Of a DNA stretch of 64,000 nt, positions 17,154 through 26,298 are shown in pieces. The first letter of the stretch is position 1; each line of letters opens with the position of its first letter. Source of the stretch: Bacillus ectoiniformans (GTDB taxonomy: Bacteria; Bacillota; Bacilli; Bacillales; Domibacillaceae); NCBI RefSeq assembly GCF_016908875.1, contig NZ_JAFBES010000007.1, positions 62,001 to 126,000 of the forward strand. The letters run 5' to 3'. Made by a program: the position numbers and the translations under genes. The notes under the pieces are model-generated. The model did no database searches and had not been told where the DNA came from. It saw only the letters and a program-made list of their open reading frames with translations.

Positions 17154-18611
17154 CTAAAAATTAAAATAGATAAACTCACTTACTTTAGATAAATTTAGAA
17201 TTACATAGACGAATAGGACAGCTGCCCAAACGGCGCTTTTTAAATCAAACTTGAATTCATCCTTCAGCTGCATCGAATTCTTTAATGTGAAAGCGGCGGT
17301 TAATGCCGCGAGTAATAAGATTAGCGGGAGCGGGGCAGCAGGAAGAACCCATTGCTCCACCGCTGTGAACGTGCCGTTAAACATTTGAATGAATGAATCA
17401 GGCACAACCCCAGCAGATAAGGTCACCCCATTCATGCCGGACATTCCCTTTAAAACTTTCCAAGCATCTTCTAATGTAACTGCGCGGAAAAATACCCAAG
17501 CGATGTTCACAAAGTGAAAGGTGATGAACCATCCCAAAAGTACGTGCATTTTAAATCCAAGCTGATTCCAAAAACGGTGAACAACAGAAGCAAGGCCGTG
17601 CAGGGCTCCCCAAATAATAAATGTCCATCCCGCTCCATGCCAGAAACCGCTAATTAAAAACACTGCTAAAATGTGAAGATAGGTTCTAGCAGGTCCTTTC
17701 CGGTTGCCTCCAAGCGGAATATAAATATAGCGAGTTAAAAATTCACTAAGCGTAATATGCCAGCGGCGCCAAAAATCCTGGATATTGACCGCTTTATAAG
17801 GAGAGAAAAAGTTCTTCGGCAGCTGAATATTAAATAATAGGCCAATTCCGATCGCCATATCGCTGTATCCGCTAAAGTCAAAATACAGTTGCAGTGTATA
17901 AGACAGTGAGACGAACCAAGCTTCAAAGAATGTTAATACAGCTGTCTGATCAAACCCCTGCGTCGCAAACACCGCGAAGTAATCGGCAATGGCCACTTTT
18001 TTAAAAAGTCCGATAGAAAAAATAAAAAGGCCGAGGGCGATATTGGCTGGACGAATTTTTGCGTTTGCCGGATCAGAAAACTGTGGCATCATCATTTTAT
18101 GATGAACGATCGGTCCTGCGATCAGCTGAGGGAAAAAGCAGACAAACAGTACATAATCCAGAAACTCTGTATTCCTTGTTTCAAACCGGTACGCATCTAC
18201 TAAAAAAGCAATCTGCTGAAACGTAAAGAAACTGATAGCTAATGGAAGAGCAATGCCAAGAAGGGAATACTCTTTATTCAAAGCTAAGTTAATGTTTTCG
18301 ATAAAAAAATCCGCATATTTAAAATATAAAAGCAGGCCTACATTAAATAGAATGCCAGCAGTTAACACATATGGCCGCATCGGTTTGCCTTCTTGTAAGC
18401 CAATTAGCCATTTCCCAATCGTGTAGTTTACTAAAATAGAAGCAACAATCAGCGGCAGGAAAGAAATTTCCCACCAGCTATAAAAAAACAGCGAGCCCAA
18501 AACTAAAAATACTTTCGCAACTGTTCGCTGATTCCATTTTAGTAATAAGAAATAGCCAATAAACATGATTGGAAGAAAGAAAAATATAAATTCATAGGAA
18601 TTAAATAACAT
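17154..18611 (-). CDS. MBOAT O-acyltransferase, copy 1 (PatA/AlgI/DltB-like)
   Basis: A 485-aa polytopic membrane-bound O-acyltransferase. It begins MLFNSYEFIFFFLP and carries the family motifs FFPQLIAGPIVHH, LYFDFSGYSDMAIG, NIQDFWRRWHITLSEFLTRY and the active-site His in SGFWHGAGWTFIIWG (about residue 323). It should accept an acyl group from a cytoplasmic donor and pass it outward to the SGNH partner encoded just downstream. Copy 2 (24798-26255) has exactly the same length and motif order. The start ATG follows AAGGATG. This is the first gene of a two-gene minus-strand unit. DltB is a less likely identity because no dltA, dltC or dltD is nearby. Confidence 0.9.
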   Translation of the reverse strand: MLFNSYEFIFFFLPIMFIGYFLLLKWNQRTVAKVFLVLGSLFFYSWWEISFLPLIVASILVNYTIGKWLIGLQEGKPMRPYVLTAGILFNVGLLLYFKYADFFIENINLALNKEYSLLGIALPLAISFFTFQQIAFLVDAYRFETRNTEFLDYVLFVCFFPQLIAGPIVHHKMMMPQFSDPANAKIRPANIALGLFIFSIGLFKKVAIADYFAVFATQGFDQTAVLTFFEAWFVSLSYTLQLYFDFSGYSDMAIGIGLLFNIQLPKNFFSPYKAVNIQDFWRRWHITLSEFLTRYIYIPLGGNRKGPARTYLHILAVFLISGFWHGAGWTFIIWGALHGLASVVHRFWNQLGFKMHVLLGWFITFHFVNIAWVFFRAVTLEDAWKVLKGMSGMNGVTLSAGVVPDSFIQMFNGTFTAVEQWVLPAAPLPLILLLAALTAAFTLKNSMQLKDEFKFDLKSAVWAAVLFVYVILNLSKVSEFIYFNF

Positions 18612-18727
18612 AATCAGGCATCCTTAGTGTTGTGATTTCTTATCTATTTTATCAATTTCATCCATAATTATCATCTTTATTCAATAGAATGGGAGAAACT
18701 GTTATATCCAAATAACGTTTAACATCT

Positions 18728-18757
18728 TAAAAAAATCCCCTGCAGCAAGTACAGGGG
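18728..18757 (-). terminator. terminator of the glucosaminidase gene
   Basis: On the minus strand TCCCCTGT pairs with GCAGGGGA, followed by TTTTTTT. Confidence 0.85.
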
Positions 18758-18767
18758 AAGTCTTCAA

Positions 18768-21227
18768 TTATTTGAATGTAGGCACATCATGATACAGTGT
18801 ATAGCGATCGACCATATCATACAGCTTTTTAATGTTATTGACTTGCTTTACGGACCAGCCAATATCTGTTGCATATTGATGAGTGCCTGGGCGCTCTGGG
18901 TTCCAGCGCATCTTATATAATGTATCTTGCTTATAGGTTTCATTGTTAATATAACCTTCACCGATATATTCCGCGCCGCCGATAATCGCCGCTTCAGGCG
19001 TAAACCAGCCTTCTGTATAGGCCCGTTCAGCACCACAGCTTTCGGCACAATGGTCATATGCGCCAATACCATACATATTGTAAACGATCTTTGGCTCAAC
19101 CGGTTTTCCTTGTACAGTCGAAACAAGGATTCCATTCGAGAGCTTAGAGGAGCCGTTTCCTGTTTCAAGCAGTGAATGAGAGATCAGATAAATTTCGTTA
19201 ATGTTATGAGTCGTTCCGGCTTCTAAAAAGGCTTTGCCTTGCTGAGACAGTATTCCTTTATTGACCAGAATTTTATCATTTAGATCACTGAGCGAAATGC
19301 CAGCACTTTGTGAAAGAACAAGGAACTGGAAGTATTCTTTGCTGTCTTTAGTAAAATTAGCTGGGTTGGCGAAACGGGCCGTATCTGCGCTTTTAGCATT
19401 TCTCCAGGCACCGAATCTAATTTCCAGCCAGCTGCCTTCTTTGCCTAGCACTTGTATTTTATCGCCAGTCTTTAATTTACCAAATTGCCAATAATCAACA
19501 CCAGCGCCTTCACGGACATTTAAATTGTCAGTATTGACAGTTCCCGTTACAGGGAATGTTGTTCCGGTGAAGTCTACATATGCACTATGTACATAAGCTT
19601 TCTCATTGCGGTAAAGATCGGTTTGCGGCACGCGCGTCATTTGTGTGTTTAAGAATTCATTAAACGTGATTGGGTAGTTTGTTGTTTTAATAACAGGCCC
19701 CACCACTGCATCTGCTTTGTTAATATAGCCAATTCGATTAGCAATCATTACTTTATACCATGACCCTGCTTCCCCAAGCACTAAGTAGTGTTCTCCTTTA
19801 TGAATAACGGCGAAAGGTTTCAGTGTTTGATTAGAGTTGTCGTAGACAGTCGCATCGTTGACGGTTAACAAATCCACATCTGATGGAGTAGACTGCGCAC
19901 TATTTGTGTATTCATAGGTGCTTGTTGGTTTTGTTGATTTCTTTAATACAAACGCCGTTCCTCGGTTGTACTGAATTTCATGCCAGTTTCCATAATCGCG
20001 AATCCGTTCGTACGTTTGTCCTTTTTGAAGAACACCGACTTTTTTCAATGTTCCAAAGTTATTTTGCATAATCGGCAGTTCTTCAGCTGTGACTTCAAAA
20101 TAACGGTCTGTCAGTTTGAAATCTGTTGTTGGCTGCGGTTCTGCCGGCTTTTCTGGTGTCGGAGCAGGTGCTGGAGTGGATGTATTTAACATACTCTCAT
20201 GAAAATACCCCGTTCTGCCGATGAAGTTTACTTTATACCAGGTACCCATTTTGCCAATTAGTTTCACTTCTTGACTGGAATTGATCGCCCCGAATGGTAC
20301 GAGCTTCCCGGACGTGTTATCGTACACGACTGTTTTCTTTGTTGTTTTCACAAGCGGACCGCTGTTTGACTGCGTCACTTTATTCTTTACATCTTTTCCG
20401 TTCGTAAAGGAGACATTCCCTTTAAAAACAAACATCGTTTTGGCTCCGAAATGAACCTTTAGCCAATTCCCGCTTACTGAAGAATAAGGATACGACTGTG
20501 TTTGATCTAATTCTCCGACCTTCACTAATTTCCCATTGGCGTTATCATAAACACCAAGATTTCCAATCGTTGGTTTAAAGAATAGTCCTTGCGTTTGTGT
20601 CTGTTCCACTGGATTTGCGGCCTCTTCACTAATTTTTGAACTGTGAATATAACCGATTCGTCCAGCTGTGTGCACTTTTACCCAGTTCCCGGCTTTGCCT
20701 ATAATCGGATATTCAGCGCCTTTTAAAATTTCTGCAAATGGAGTAAGCGTGCCCCCGGAGTTATCATAGATTTCTAGATCTTGAGACGCTTTAAAGGAAG
20801 AGATGGATTGAGTGGAAGCGTCCCAATTGCTTTCAGCTTTGCTGCTGCTTGGTACGGTTGATGCAGCTAAGACAAACCCGAACTTCTTTCCGAAGCTGAT
20901 TTTATGCCAATTTCCATAAGCGGAGATTCGCTCATATGTTTCTCCGGCTTTAAGTGTCCCCATAGGAACAAGCGAGCCAGTGGAATTGTCATAGACCGTT
21001 ATGTCGGCATTCGCTTGAAAATATTTCGTTTCAGCTGTAAAGGCAGCTTGTGTACTTTGGAAAGCCGATGTTGCTGTTGTAACAGTTGTTCCCTCTGTGT
21101 TTGTTAGCGTTTGCTGAACGTTTTGTTCAGTTGCGCTATTCGTCTGTGCGATCCCTGATATTGGTGCAGCCGTGATGGATGACACAAGAAGCAGGGCGGA
21201 TAAAGATAAATGACGTTTGCCTTTCAT
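18768..21227 (-). CDS. secreted glucosaminidase with SH3-like repeats (LytD-like)
   Basis: An 819-aa exported peptidoglycan hydrolase. A signal peptide (1-27, ending GIAQT) is followed by about six repeated SH3-like units of 60-70 aa. Each has a YDNxxGxLxPxG-type strand and a GxWxKV strand (AYGNWHKISFGKKFGF, KAGNWVKVHTAGRIGY, KMGTWYKVNFIGRTGY). A canonical SH3b follows (NLNVREGAGVDYW, about 555), then a C-terminal GH73-type glucosaminidase domain (about 620-819). The candidate catalytic Glu is in ISHSLLETGNGSSKL, followed by YNMYGIGAYD. This matches the LytD (N-acetylglucosaminidase) layout of targeting repeats first and enzyme last. It has no SLH domain, unlike BslO of B. anthracis. It has its own promoter (21259-21287) and terminator, and is divergent from the SLH/glycosidase gene. 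Confidence 0.88.
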   Translation of the reverse strand: MKGKRHLSLSALLLVSSITAAPISGIAQTNSATEQNVQQTLTNTEGTTVTTATSAFQSTQAAFTAETKYFQANADITVYDNSTGSLVPMGTLKAGETYERISAYGNWHKISFGKKFGFVLAASTVPSSSKAESNWDASTQSISSFKASQDLEIYDNSGGTLTPFAEILKGAEYPIIGKAGNWVKVHTAGRIGYIHSSKISEEAANPVEQTQTQGLFFKPTIGNLGVYDNANGKLVKVGELDQTQSYPYSSVSGNWLKVHFGAKTMFVFKGNVSFTNGKDVKNKVTQSNSGPLVKTTKKTVVYDNTSGKLVPFGAINSSQEVKLIGKMGTWYKVNFIGRTGYFHESMLNTSTPAPAPTPEKPAEPQPTTDFKLTDRYFEVTAEELPIMQNNFGTLKKVGVLQKGQTYERIRDYGNWHEIQYNRGTAFVLKKSTKPTSTYEYTNSAQSTPSDVDLLTVNDATVYDNSNQTLKPFAVIHKGEHYLVLGEAGSWYKVMIANRIGYINKADAVVGPVIKTTNYPITFNEFLNTQMTRVPQTDLYRNEKAYVHSAYVDFTGTTFPVTGTVNTDNLNVREGAGVDYWQFGKLKTGDKIQVLGKEGSWLEIRFGAWRNAKSADTARFANPANFTKDSKEYFQFLVLSQSAGISLSDLNDKILVNKGILSQQGKAFLEAGTTHNINEIYLISHSLLETGNGSSKLSNGILVSTVQGKPVEPKIVYNMYGIGAYDHCAESCGAERAYTEGWFTPEAAIIGGAEYIGEGYINNETYKQDTLYKMRWNPERPGTHQYATDIGWSVKQVNNIKKLYDMVDRYTLYHDVPTFK

Positions 21228-21258
21228 AAATGAACCTGCCTTTCTGATGGTAACTATT

Positions 21259-21287
21259 ATTATACTAACTTTAAATTGGGATTGTAA
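21259..21287 (-). promoter_or_regulatory. promoter of the glucosaminidase gene
   Basis: On the minus strand TTACAA (21287-21282), 17 bases, TATAAT (21264-21259). It lies about 32 bases before the start codon. Confidence 0.7.
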
Positions 21288-21442
21288 CCATATATTAATA
21301 GATTAGTCTTGCAACTTTTTGAACCTTTAAAAAGAAATACTGTTTTGTATGCCAATTCTTGTATCGGTAAATAAAACGAGCTTTTTACGTTTTTAGTAAA
21401 AAAATAGCGAAATTATCATAAAACTACTAATTTATAAAGTGA

Positions 21443-21471
21443 TTGTTATAAAAGATATTTTTATGTAATAT
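21443..21471 (+). promoter_or_regulatory. promoter of the SLH/phosphodiester glycosidase gene
   Basis: TTGTTA (21443-21448), 17 bases, TAATAT (21466-21471). Confidence 0.5.
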
Positions 21472-21554
21472 GAGATTTGGGTACATTTTGGAAATGAAGT
21501 CTGGAAAATACAGTTATTGGGGAATTTTTGAACATAGTTTAGGAGGGTAATGGG

Positions 21555-24341
21555 TTGTTTTTAATCAAAAAGCAGCAGATTTATATTTTACTAGTGTTAA
21601 TGATGGGAAGTTTATTCAGTTTAGGAGAATCGGCTCATGCAGCTGTAAAGGAACGTTTTACTGTCACTCCTGGAGTGGAGTATCACAAGGATCAATTTGA
21701 TTATTACAGCAAGAAGATGTCTTCTGATGTGATGACAATGGATTTGACGAGACCAGAAATAAAAGTGGAAGCGGGAGTTCCGAATCCGATTAATACGTTA
21801 GCGACTGTAAGTGCTCGGGCGAAAGTGGATTCGAGAAATGGTCACAGTGTAGTCGGTGCGATTAATGCTTCCTTTTACCATTTTGCGAGCCGGATGCCGG
21901 CCTACTTAGTGGCGGAGAATAACAAGGTATCTACTTATGGTGTGATTTCTGCAGGCTCTGGTGAATACATGAGTGTGCCGGCAGCTTTCGGCGTCACAGC
22001 AGACGGTAAAGCACAAGCGGATACATTCGATTATGTTTCATCATTTGAAGTGAACGGAATGTCGATGCCAGTCGCGTCGGTCAATAAGGTTCGCGGAAGT
22101 GAAGAGGCGATTGTTTATACACCGAGCTTCAGCTATCCAACGACAAGAACGAATACAGCGGGGATGGAAATTATTGTTTCTACTTTATCGAACCCGGTAG
22201 ATTCAGGTGAGCTTGGCAAACCGACCACTGGAATCGTTCAAGAAGTTCGGTCTTATGGACAAGGAGATTCTGTCATTCCTCATAACGGCTATGTTCTATC
22301 TATACAAGGCGGAGCAAAAGCGTCACGTCTTGCTGGAGTGAAAGCGGGAGACCGGATTTCATTAACAATTGACGTTGATTCACGCTGGAAGAATTCACAG
22401 TTTATGCTCGCAAGCGGACCGCTATTAGTTCAAGACGGCAAAGCAAATTTAACGATGGATGCGAACAGCTATCGGGCGAAGTCAAGAGAACCTCGGACAG
22501 CTGTAGCGGTAGATCAAACGGGAAAACGGGTATTTTTTGTCACAGTAGACGGCAGACAGCCTGGGTTTAGTGAAGGGATGACTCTGCTTGAGTTTGCTCA
22601 TTACTTGGCGAGTCTAGGCGCGCATAGTGCGATTAATCTAGATGGCGGCGGTTCGACAACGATGGTGACCCGCCGGTTAGGAGATCTGTACCCAACGGTC
22701 ATGAATTCTCCATCAGGGGGATCGCAAAGAAGTATATCTACTATTTTGCAAGCAGTGACGACTTCTCCTGCTGGGGTGCCGTTACGAATGATAGTAGCGG
22801 CTAATCATCAATCAGCTTTAATTGGGTCGACGATTATCGTGACACCGAAATTGCAGGATTCATTTATGAAGGATGTTCCTTTTCCTGAAGATCAAGTCAA
22901 GTATACAGTTGAAGGTAATATTGGCCGGATGAGCGGTCATCGATTTGTGGCGGAACAAGCGGGAAGCGGAGCAATTGTGGCTCAATATGGTTCATTCTCC
23001 GCACGCCTTCCTATTACTGTGGAAGCGGCGCCAGCGAGAGTCGAAATTGAACCGAAGCAAGTTGCTATTGGTGCAGAATCAACTCAGAAGTTTACGATGA
23101 AAGCATACAGCCAATCAGGTCAGGAGCTTGAAGTGAATCCATCGATGATTACATGGTCAGCGGATAGTGCTATTGGTGTGATGAAGGCAGACGGAATATT
23201 CACTGCGGGAACAAAAGCGGCATCTGGAAAAGTGAGAGTGGCTTTCAACGGAAAGCCTGCCGGCGAGTCTGCTGTGGCTATTTATGCGGGTGCGATTCCG
23301 GCTGAAAACTTTGAAGAGGCCTCGATGTGGAGTTCTTCAGCGATTCGGGCAAGCGGACAAGTGGCGTTTATGGGTGCTGCCGCTCCGCATGTAGAAGGAA
23401 TCAATGCCTTAAAGCTTCAATATGATTTACGTTCTTCTGAAGGAACAGCGGCGGCTTACGCGGATCGAAAATCACCTATTGTCATTAACGGACTGCCGAA
23501 CTATCTTGGCATGTGGGTATATGGTGACGGGAAAAACCACTGGCTTCGCGGGAAAATGACAGACGGAGCTGGAAAGGAATTTGCTTTAAACTTCACAGAA
23601 GAGAGCCAACTGAACTGGACAGGCTGGAAATATGTCAAAACGAGCATTCCTGCCACTGCACAAGCGCCGCTTAAGGTCTCTTCTCTATACGTGGTAGAGA
23701 CGTCTAAAGCACGAGAAGGCAGCGGCGTGATCTACATGGATAAGCTGCAGGCGGAATACGGAACTCGTTACGTAGAGCCTGCCTTAGAAGTGAAGCCAGA
23801 ACCAGAGCCGGTTGACTTGTTCACAGACGTGACGGCCGATCACTGGGCGAAAAAGGAAGTGGAATATTTAGCTGAAAGAAGCATTATCACAGGCTATGGT
23901 GATGGGACGTTTAAACCAGAATCCACATTATCAAGAGCTCATGCGGCAGTGATTCTGTCTCGGGTATTGAAGCTGAATACGACAACTGTAACAGATCCGG
24001 GGTATAAAGATGTCAGTCGAAGCCACTTGTATTTCGGCCCGATCGCAGCTACGGCGAATGCGGGTGTCATTACAGGAAAATATAATCAAACCATTTTTGA
24101 CCCCGATAACACGTTGACACGAGGTCAAATGGCGGCGATCCTTACACGGGCGTACAAGCTTGAGGGGATGCCAGCCGTGCCAATTACGGATGTGAAAAAC
24201 ACTCATTGGGCCTATAAAGAAATTCATGCTTTAGCAGCCAATGGCATCACGAACCCTTATCCGGACGGATCATTTAAGCCGGAAAATCAAGTAACTCGAG
24301 CGCAATTTAGCGCATTTGTTTATCGTATTTTGACGAAATAA
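21555..24341 (+). CDS. SLH-anchored protein with phosphodiester glycosidase (NAGPA-type) domain
   Basis: A 928-aa surface protein starting at TTG 21555, seven bases after AGGAGGG. A signal peptide (1-30) is followed by a NAGPA-type phosphodiester glycosidase domain (about 60-405) with INASFYHF, EPRTAVAVD, VTVDGRQPGFSEGM and the hallmark NLDGGGSTTMV (about 361). Two Ig-like segments follow (about 415-585; the second begins ARVEIEPKQVAIG), then a jelly-roll or carbohydrate-binding-like segment (about 590-735, ending GVIYMDKLQAEYG). Three C-terminal SLH domains end the protein (about 754-928; GYGDGTFKPESTLSRAH, FDPDNTLTRGQMAAI, YPDGSFKPENQVTRAQF). The family founder cleaves GlcNAc from phosphodiester-linked mannose, and bacterial relatives are thought to act on sugar-phosphate polymers such as teichoic acids. 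Action on wall polymer is inference. Confidence 0.88.
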   Translation: MFLIKKQQIYILLVLMMGSLFSLGESAHAAVKERFTVTPGVEYHKDQFDYYSKKMSSDVMTMDLTRPEIKVEAGVPNPINTLATVSARAKVDSRNGHSVVGAINASFYHFASRMPAYLVAENNKVSTYGVISAGSGEYMSVPAAFGVTADGKAQADTFDYVSSFEVNGMSMPVASVNKVRGSEEAIVYTPSFSYPTTRTNTAGMEIIVSTLSNPVDSGELGKPTTGIVQEVRSYGQGDSVIPHNGYVLSIQGGAKASRLAGVKAGDRISLTIDVDSRWKNSQFMLASGPLLVQDGKANLTMDANSYRAKSREPRTAVAVDQTGKRVFFVTVDGRQPGFSEGMTLLEFAHYLASLGAHSAINLDGGGSTTMVTRRLGDLYPTVMNSPSGGSQRSISTILQAVTTSPAGVPLRMIVAANHQSALIGSTIIVTPKLQDSFMKDVPFPEDQVKYTVEGNIGRMSGHRFVAEQAGSGAIVAQYGSFSARLPITVEAAPARVEIEPKQVAIGAESTQKFTMKAYSQSGQELEVNPSMITWSADSAIGVMKADGIFTAGTKAASGKVRVAFNGKPAGESAVAIYAGAIPAENFEEASMWSSSAIRASGQVAFMGAAAPHVEGINALKLQYDLRSSEGTAAAYADRKSPIVINGLPNYLGMWVYGDGKNHWLRGKMTDGAGKEFALNFTEESQLNWTGWKYVKTSIPATAQAPLKVSSLYVVETSKAREGSGVIYMDKLQAEYGTRYVEPALEVKPEPEPVDLFTDVTADHWAKKEVEYLAERSIITGYGDGTFKPESTLSRAHAAVILSRVLKLNTTTVTDPGYKDVSRSHLYFGPIAATANAGVITGKYNQTIFDPDNTLTRGQMAAILTRAYKLEGMPAVPITDVKNTHWAYKEIHALAANGITNPYPDGSFKPENQVTRAQFSAFVYRILTK

Positions 24342-24408
24342 GATGAAGATTGAGGGAGGCTGTCCAAGTGGGCAGTCTCTTGTTTGATTTTTCGGGATTT
24401 TGCGGAAT

Positions 24409-24510
24409 CGCCGATAGAAAGTTGAAAGGCGCCGTTAGAATCGGGTTATCCGCCGATAGAAAGCTATTATCCGCCGATAGACTCCCACAAGCCGCTGTTA
24501 GACTCTCAAA
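24409..24510 (+). repeat. 21-bp-phased repeat array, type A (array 3)
   Basis: Five units with core CGCCG(A/T)TAGA. The TAGA of the core falls at 24415, 24436, 24457, 24478 and 24499, exactly 21 bases apart each time, while the filler differs. It lies in the 456-base gap between the SLH/glycosidase gene and the second MBOAT gene. Bases 24510-24690 show nothing else. Confidence 0.8.
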
Positions 24511-24690
24511 AATCCTCCTTGAATCCGCACAAGTCTCCAGAATTTCTGCTTCAACGAATATTTACGGTGTCATTCGTTGCTATTTTTCAAAATTCTATTG
24601 AGTTTTCCTCAGAATAGACTTTATTTTTAAAACAAAGTTGATTTCACCCCCCTATTAACAAAACCTCCCAATTACCTAAAAATCTGCAGA

Positions 24691-24718
24691 TTGATTTTAC
24701 TGGCGCATTACGTAATAA
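24691..24718 (+). promoter_or_regulatory. candidate promoter of MBOAT copy 2
   Basis: TTGATT (24691-24696), 16 bases, TAATAA (24713-24718). It is the only plausible promoter near the gene and places the hairpin at 24737 inside the transcribed leader. Confidence 0.4.
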
Positions 24719-24736
24719 TGAAACTTGGAAACAGAT

Positions 24737-24765
24737 ACCCTCTTATTTAATAGAGGGTGTTTTTT
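24737..24765 (+). terminator. terminator-like hairpin just upstream of MBOAT copy 2
   Basis: ACCCTCT pairs with AGAGGGT across an eight-base AT loop, followed by GTTTTTTG. It ends about 33 bases before the TTG start, so it is either a late terminator of the upstream unit or an attenuator of the MBOAT unit. Confidence 0.7.
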
Positions 24766-24797
24766 GTTACGAGCTTTGTAATGATGAGGTGAATCTA

Positions 24798-26255
24798 TTG
24801 CTCTTTAATTCATTTGAATTTATTTTCTTATTCTTACCGATTGTGCTGGTCGTCTATTTTATTTTGGCAGGGAAACACAAGCATCACTTGTCAATCTTCT
24901 GGCTTGTTGCTGCTTCGCTTTTCTTCTATTCCTGGTGGAATCCGATTTACTCAATTTTGATCATAGGCTCGATGGCATTTAACTACGGAATCGGAAAGTG
25001 GATGAACCGGATCGAGGATGAACCTTTCCGGAAGAAGCTGCTGATCTTCGGAATTGTTGGGAATGTAGGGTTACTTGGTTATTTTAAATATGCGGACTTT
25101 TTCATCAAAAATATAAACTTTGCATTTGATGCGAATATTTCTTTGCTTCATTTGATGCTTCCGCTGGCGATCAGCTTCTTTACTTTCCAGCAGATTGCTT
25201 ATTTAGTAGATACGTATCGCCACGAAACGAAGGAGTATAATTTCCTTACCTATTCTCTGTTTGTGACGTTTTTCCCGCAATTGATTGCCGGACCGATTGT
25301 GCATCATAAGGAGATGATGCCGCAGTTCGCAGCAGATGATAACAAGCGATTAAACATTGAAAACGTCGCTTTAGGCTGTTACATATTCATCATCGGTTTA
25401 GCGAAAAAAGTGGCGATCGCAGACACGATGGCGATCTGGGCTAATGACGGGTTTCAAAGCTACACGGCTTTAACAAGTGCGGAGGCGTGGATTACGTCGC
25501 TTGCTTACACGATGCAGCTGTACTTTGATTTTAGCGGATACTGTGACATGGCAATTGGTATTGCTTTATTGTTTAACATTAAACTGCCTATCAACTTCAA
25601 CTCTCCTTATAAATCGAGAAACATTCAGGATTTTTGGAGAAGGTGGCATATGACGCTTGGCCGCTTTTTAACGCAGTATATTTACATTCCGCTTGGAGGA
25701 AATCGCAAAGGGGAAATGCGCACGTACTTTAACATTTTCGCGATCTTTGCCATCAGCGGTTTCTGGCACGGCGCCGGCTGGACATTTATCATTTGGGGTG
25801 TCATGCATGGGGTGGCCTCAATTATCTGCCGGGCATGGGGCAAGTTAAACATTCAGCTGCCTTACCTCGTTTCTTGGTTTATTACTTTTCAATTTGTTAA
25901 TGTGGCCTGGGTATTCTTTCGTGCCGAAACGGTGGGGCAAGCAGTTGTCATATTGAAAAAAATGTTTATATTTGATTTCTCCTCAGTAACTCAGCTGGCA
26001 CAGAAGCCGTTGCCGTTTCAAACAGCGACTTCCTTTGATTTCGGCTGGTTTACAATGAATGATCCTATTGTTGTGCTGCTCTTTATCGGATTCTTTTTAT
26101 TCATGTCATTTGTTTATAAAAACTCAATTGAAATGCTTGAAGGATTTCAGCCGAAATGGACGACAGTGGCCTGGGCACAGCTGGCGATTCTATTCGTGCT
26201 GATCAGTGTATTCTATCTTCATAAAAACAGTGAGTTTTTGTACTTTAATTTCTAA
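24798..26255 (+). CDS. MBOAT O-acyltransferase, copy 2 (PatA/AlgI/DltB-like)
   Basis: A 485-aa membrane-bound O-acyltransferase, paralogue of the one at 17154-18611. The start is TTG 24798, six bases after GATGAGGTG. This gives MLFNSFEFIFLFLP, which lines up residue for residue with the start of copy 1; a GTG nine bases earlier lies in the ribosome site. Motifs FFPQLIAGPIVHH, LYFDFSGYCDMAIG, NIQDFWRRWHMTLGRFLTQY and the active-site SGFWHGAGWTFIIWG are all present. Together with the next gene it should acylate an exported polymer. It is the first gene of the unit, and a terminator-like hairpin precedes it. Confidence 0.9.
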   Translation: MLFNSFEFIFLFLPIVLVVYFILAGKHKHHLSIFWLVAASLFFYSWWNPIYSILIIGSMAFNYGIGKWMNRIEDEPFRKKLLIFGIVGNVGLLGYFKYADFFIKNINFAFDANISLLHLMLPLAISFFTFQQIAYLVDTYRHETKEYNFLTYSLFVTFFPQLIAGPIVHHKEMMPQFAADDNKRLNIENVALGCYIFIIGLAKKVAIADTMAIWANDGFQSYTALTSAEAWITSLAYTMQLYFDFSGYCDMAIGIALLFNIKLPINFNSPYKSRNIQDFWRRWHMTLGRFLTQYIYIPLGGNRKGEMRTYFNIFAIFAISGFWHGAGWTFIIWGVMHGVASIICRAWGKLNIQLPYLVSWFITFQFVNVAWVFFRAETVGQAVVILKKMFIFDFSSVTQLAQKPLPFQTATSFDFGWFTMNDPIVVLLFIGFFLFMSFVYKNSIEMLEGFQPKWTTVAWAQLAILFVLISVFYLHKNSEFLYFNF

Positions 26256-26298
26256 ACAGTGAAATGAGGAGGGACATGTCCGTTAAGGGCTTTACGAT

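Larger units (their letters stand above)
21228..21554. other. divergent promoter region
   Basis: 327 bases, very AT-rich, hold one clear promoter for each flanking gene (21259-21287 minus, 21443-21471 plus) and no gene. I see no inverted repeat that would suggest a shared operator. Confidence 0.6.

Noticed and set aside
17154-18611. Identification of the first MBOAT as DltB of the D-alanylation system
   Set aside because: No dltA, dltC or dltD is nearby, and the partner protein is an SGNH-type anchor as in PatA/PatB or AlgI/AlgJ.
24350-24601. Plus-strand open frame of 83 codons over array 3
   Set aside because: The 21-base repeat translates into a seven-residue ADRKLLS-like pattern because 21 is a multiple of three. 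No homology and no good start; it is a by-product of the repeat.
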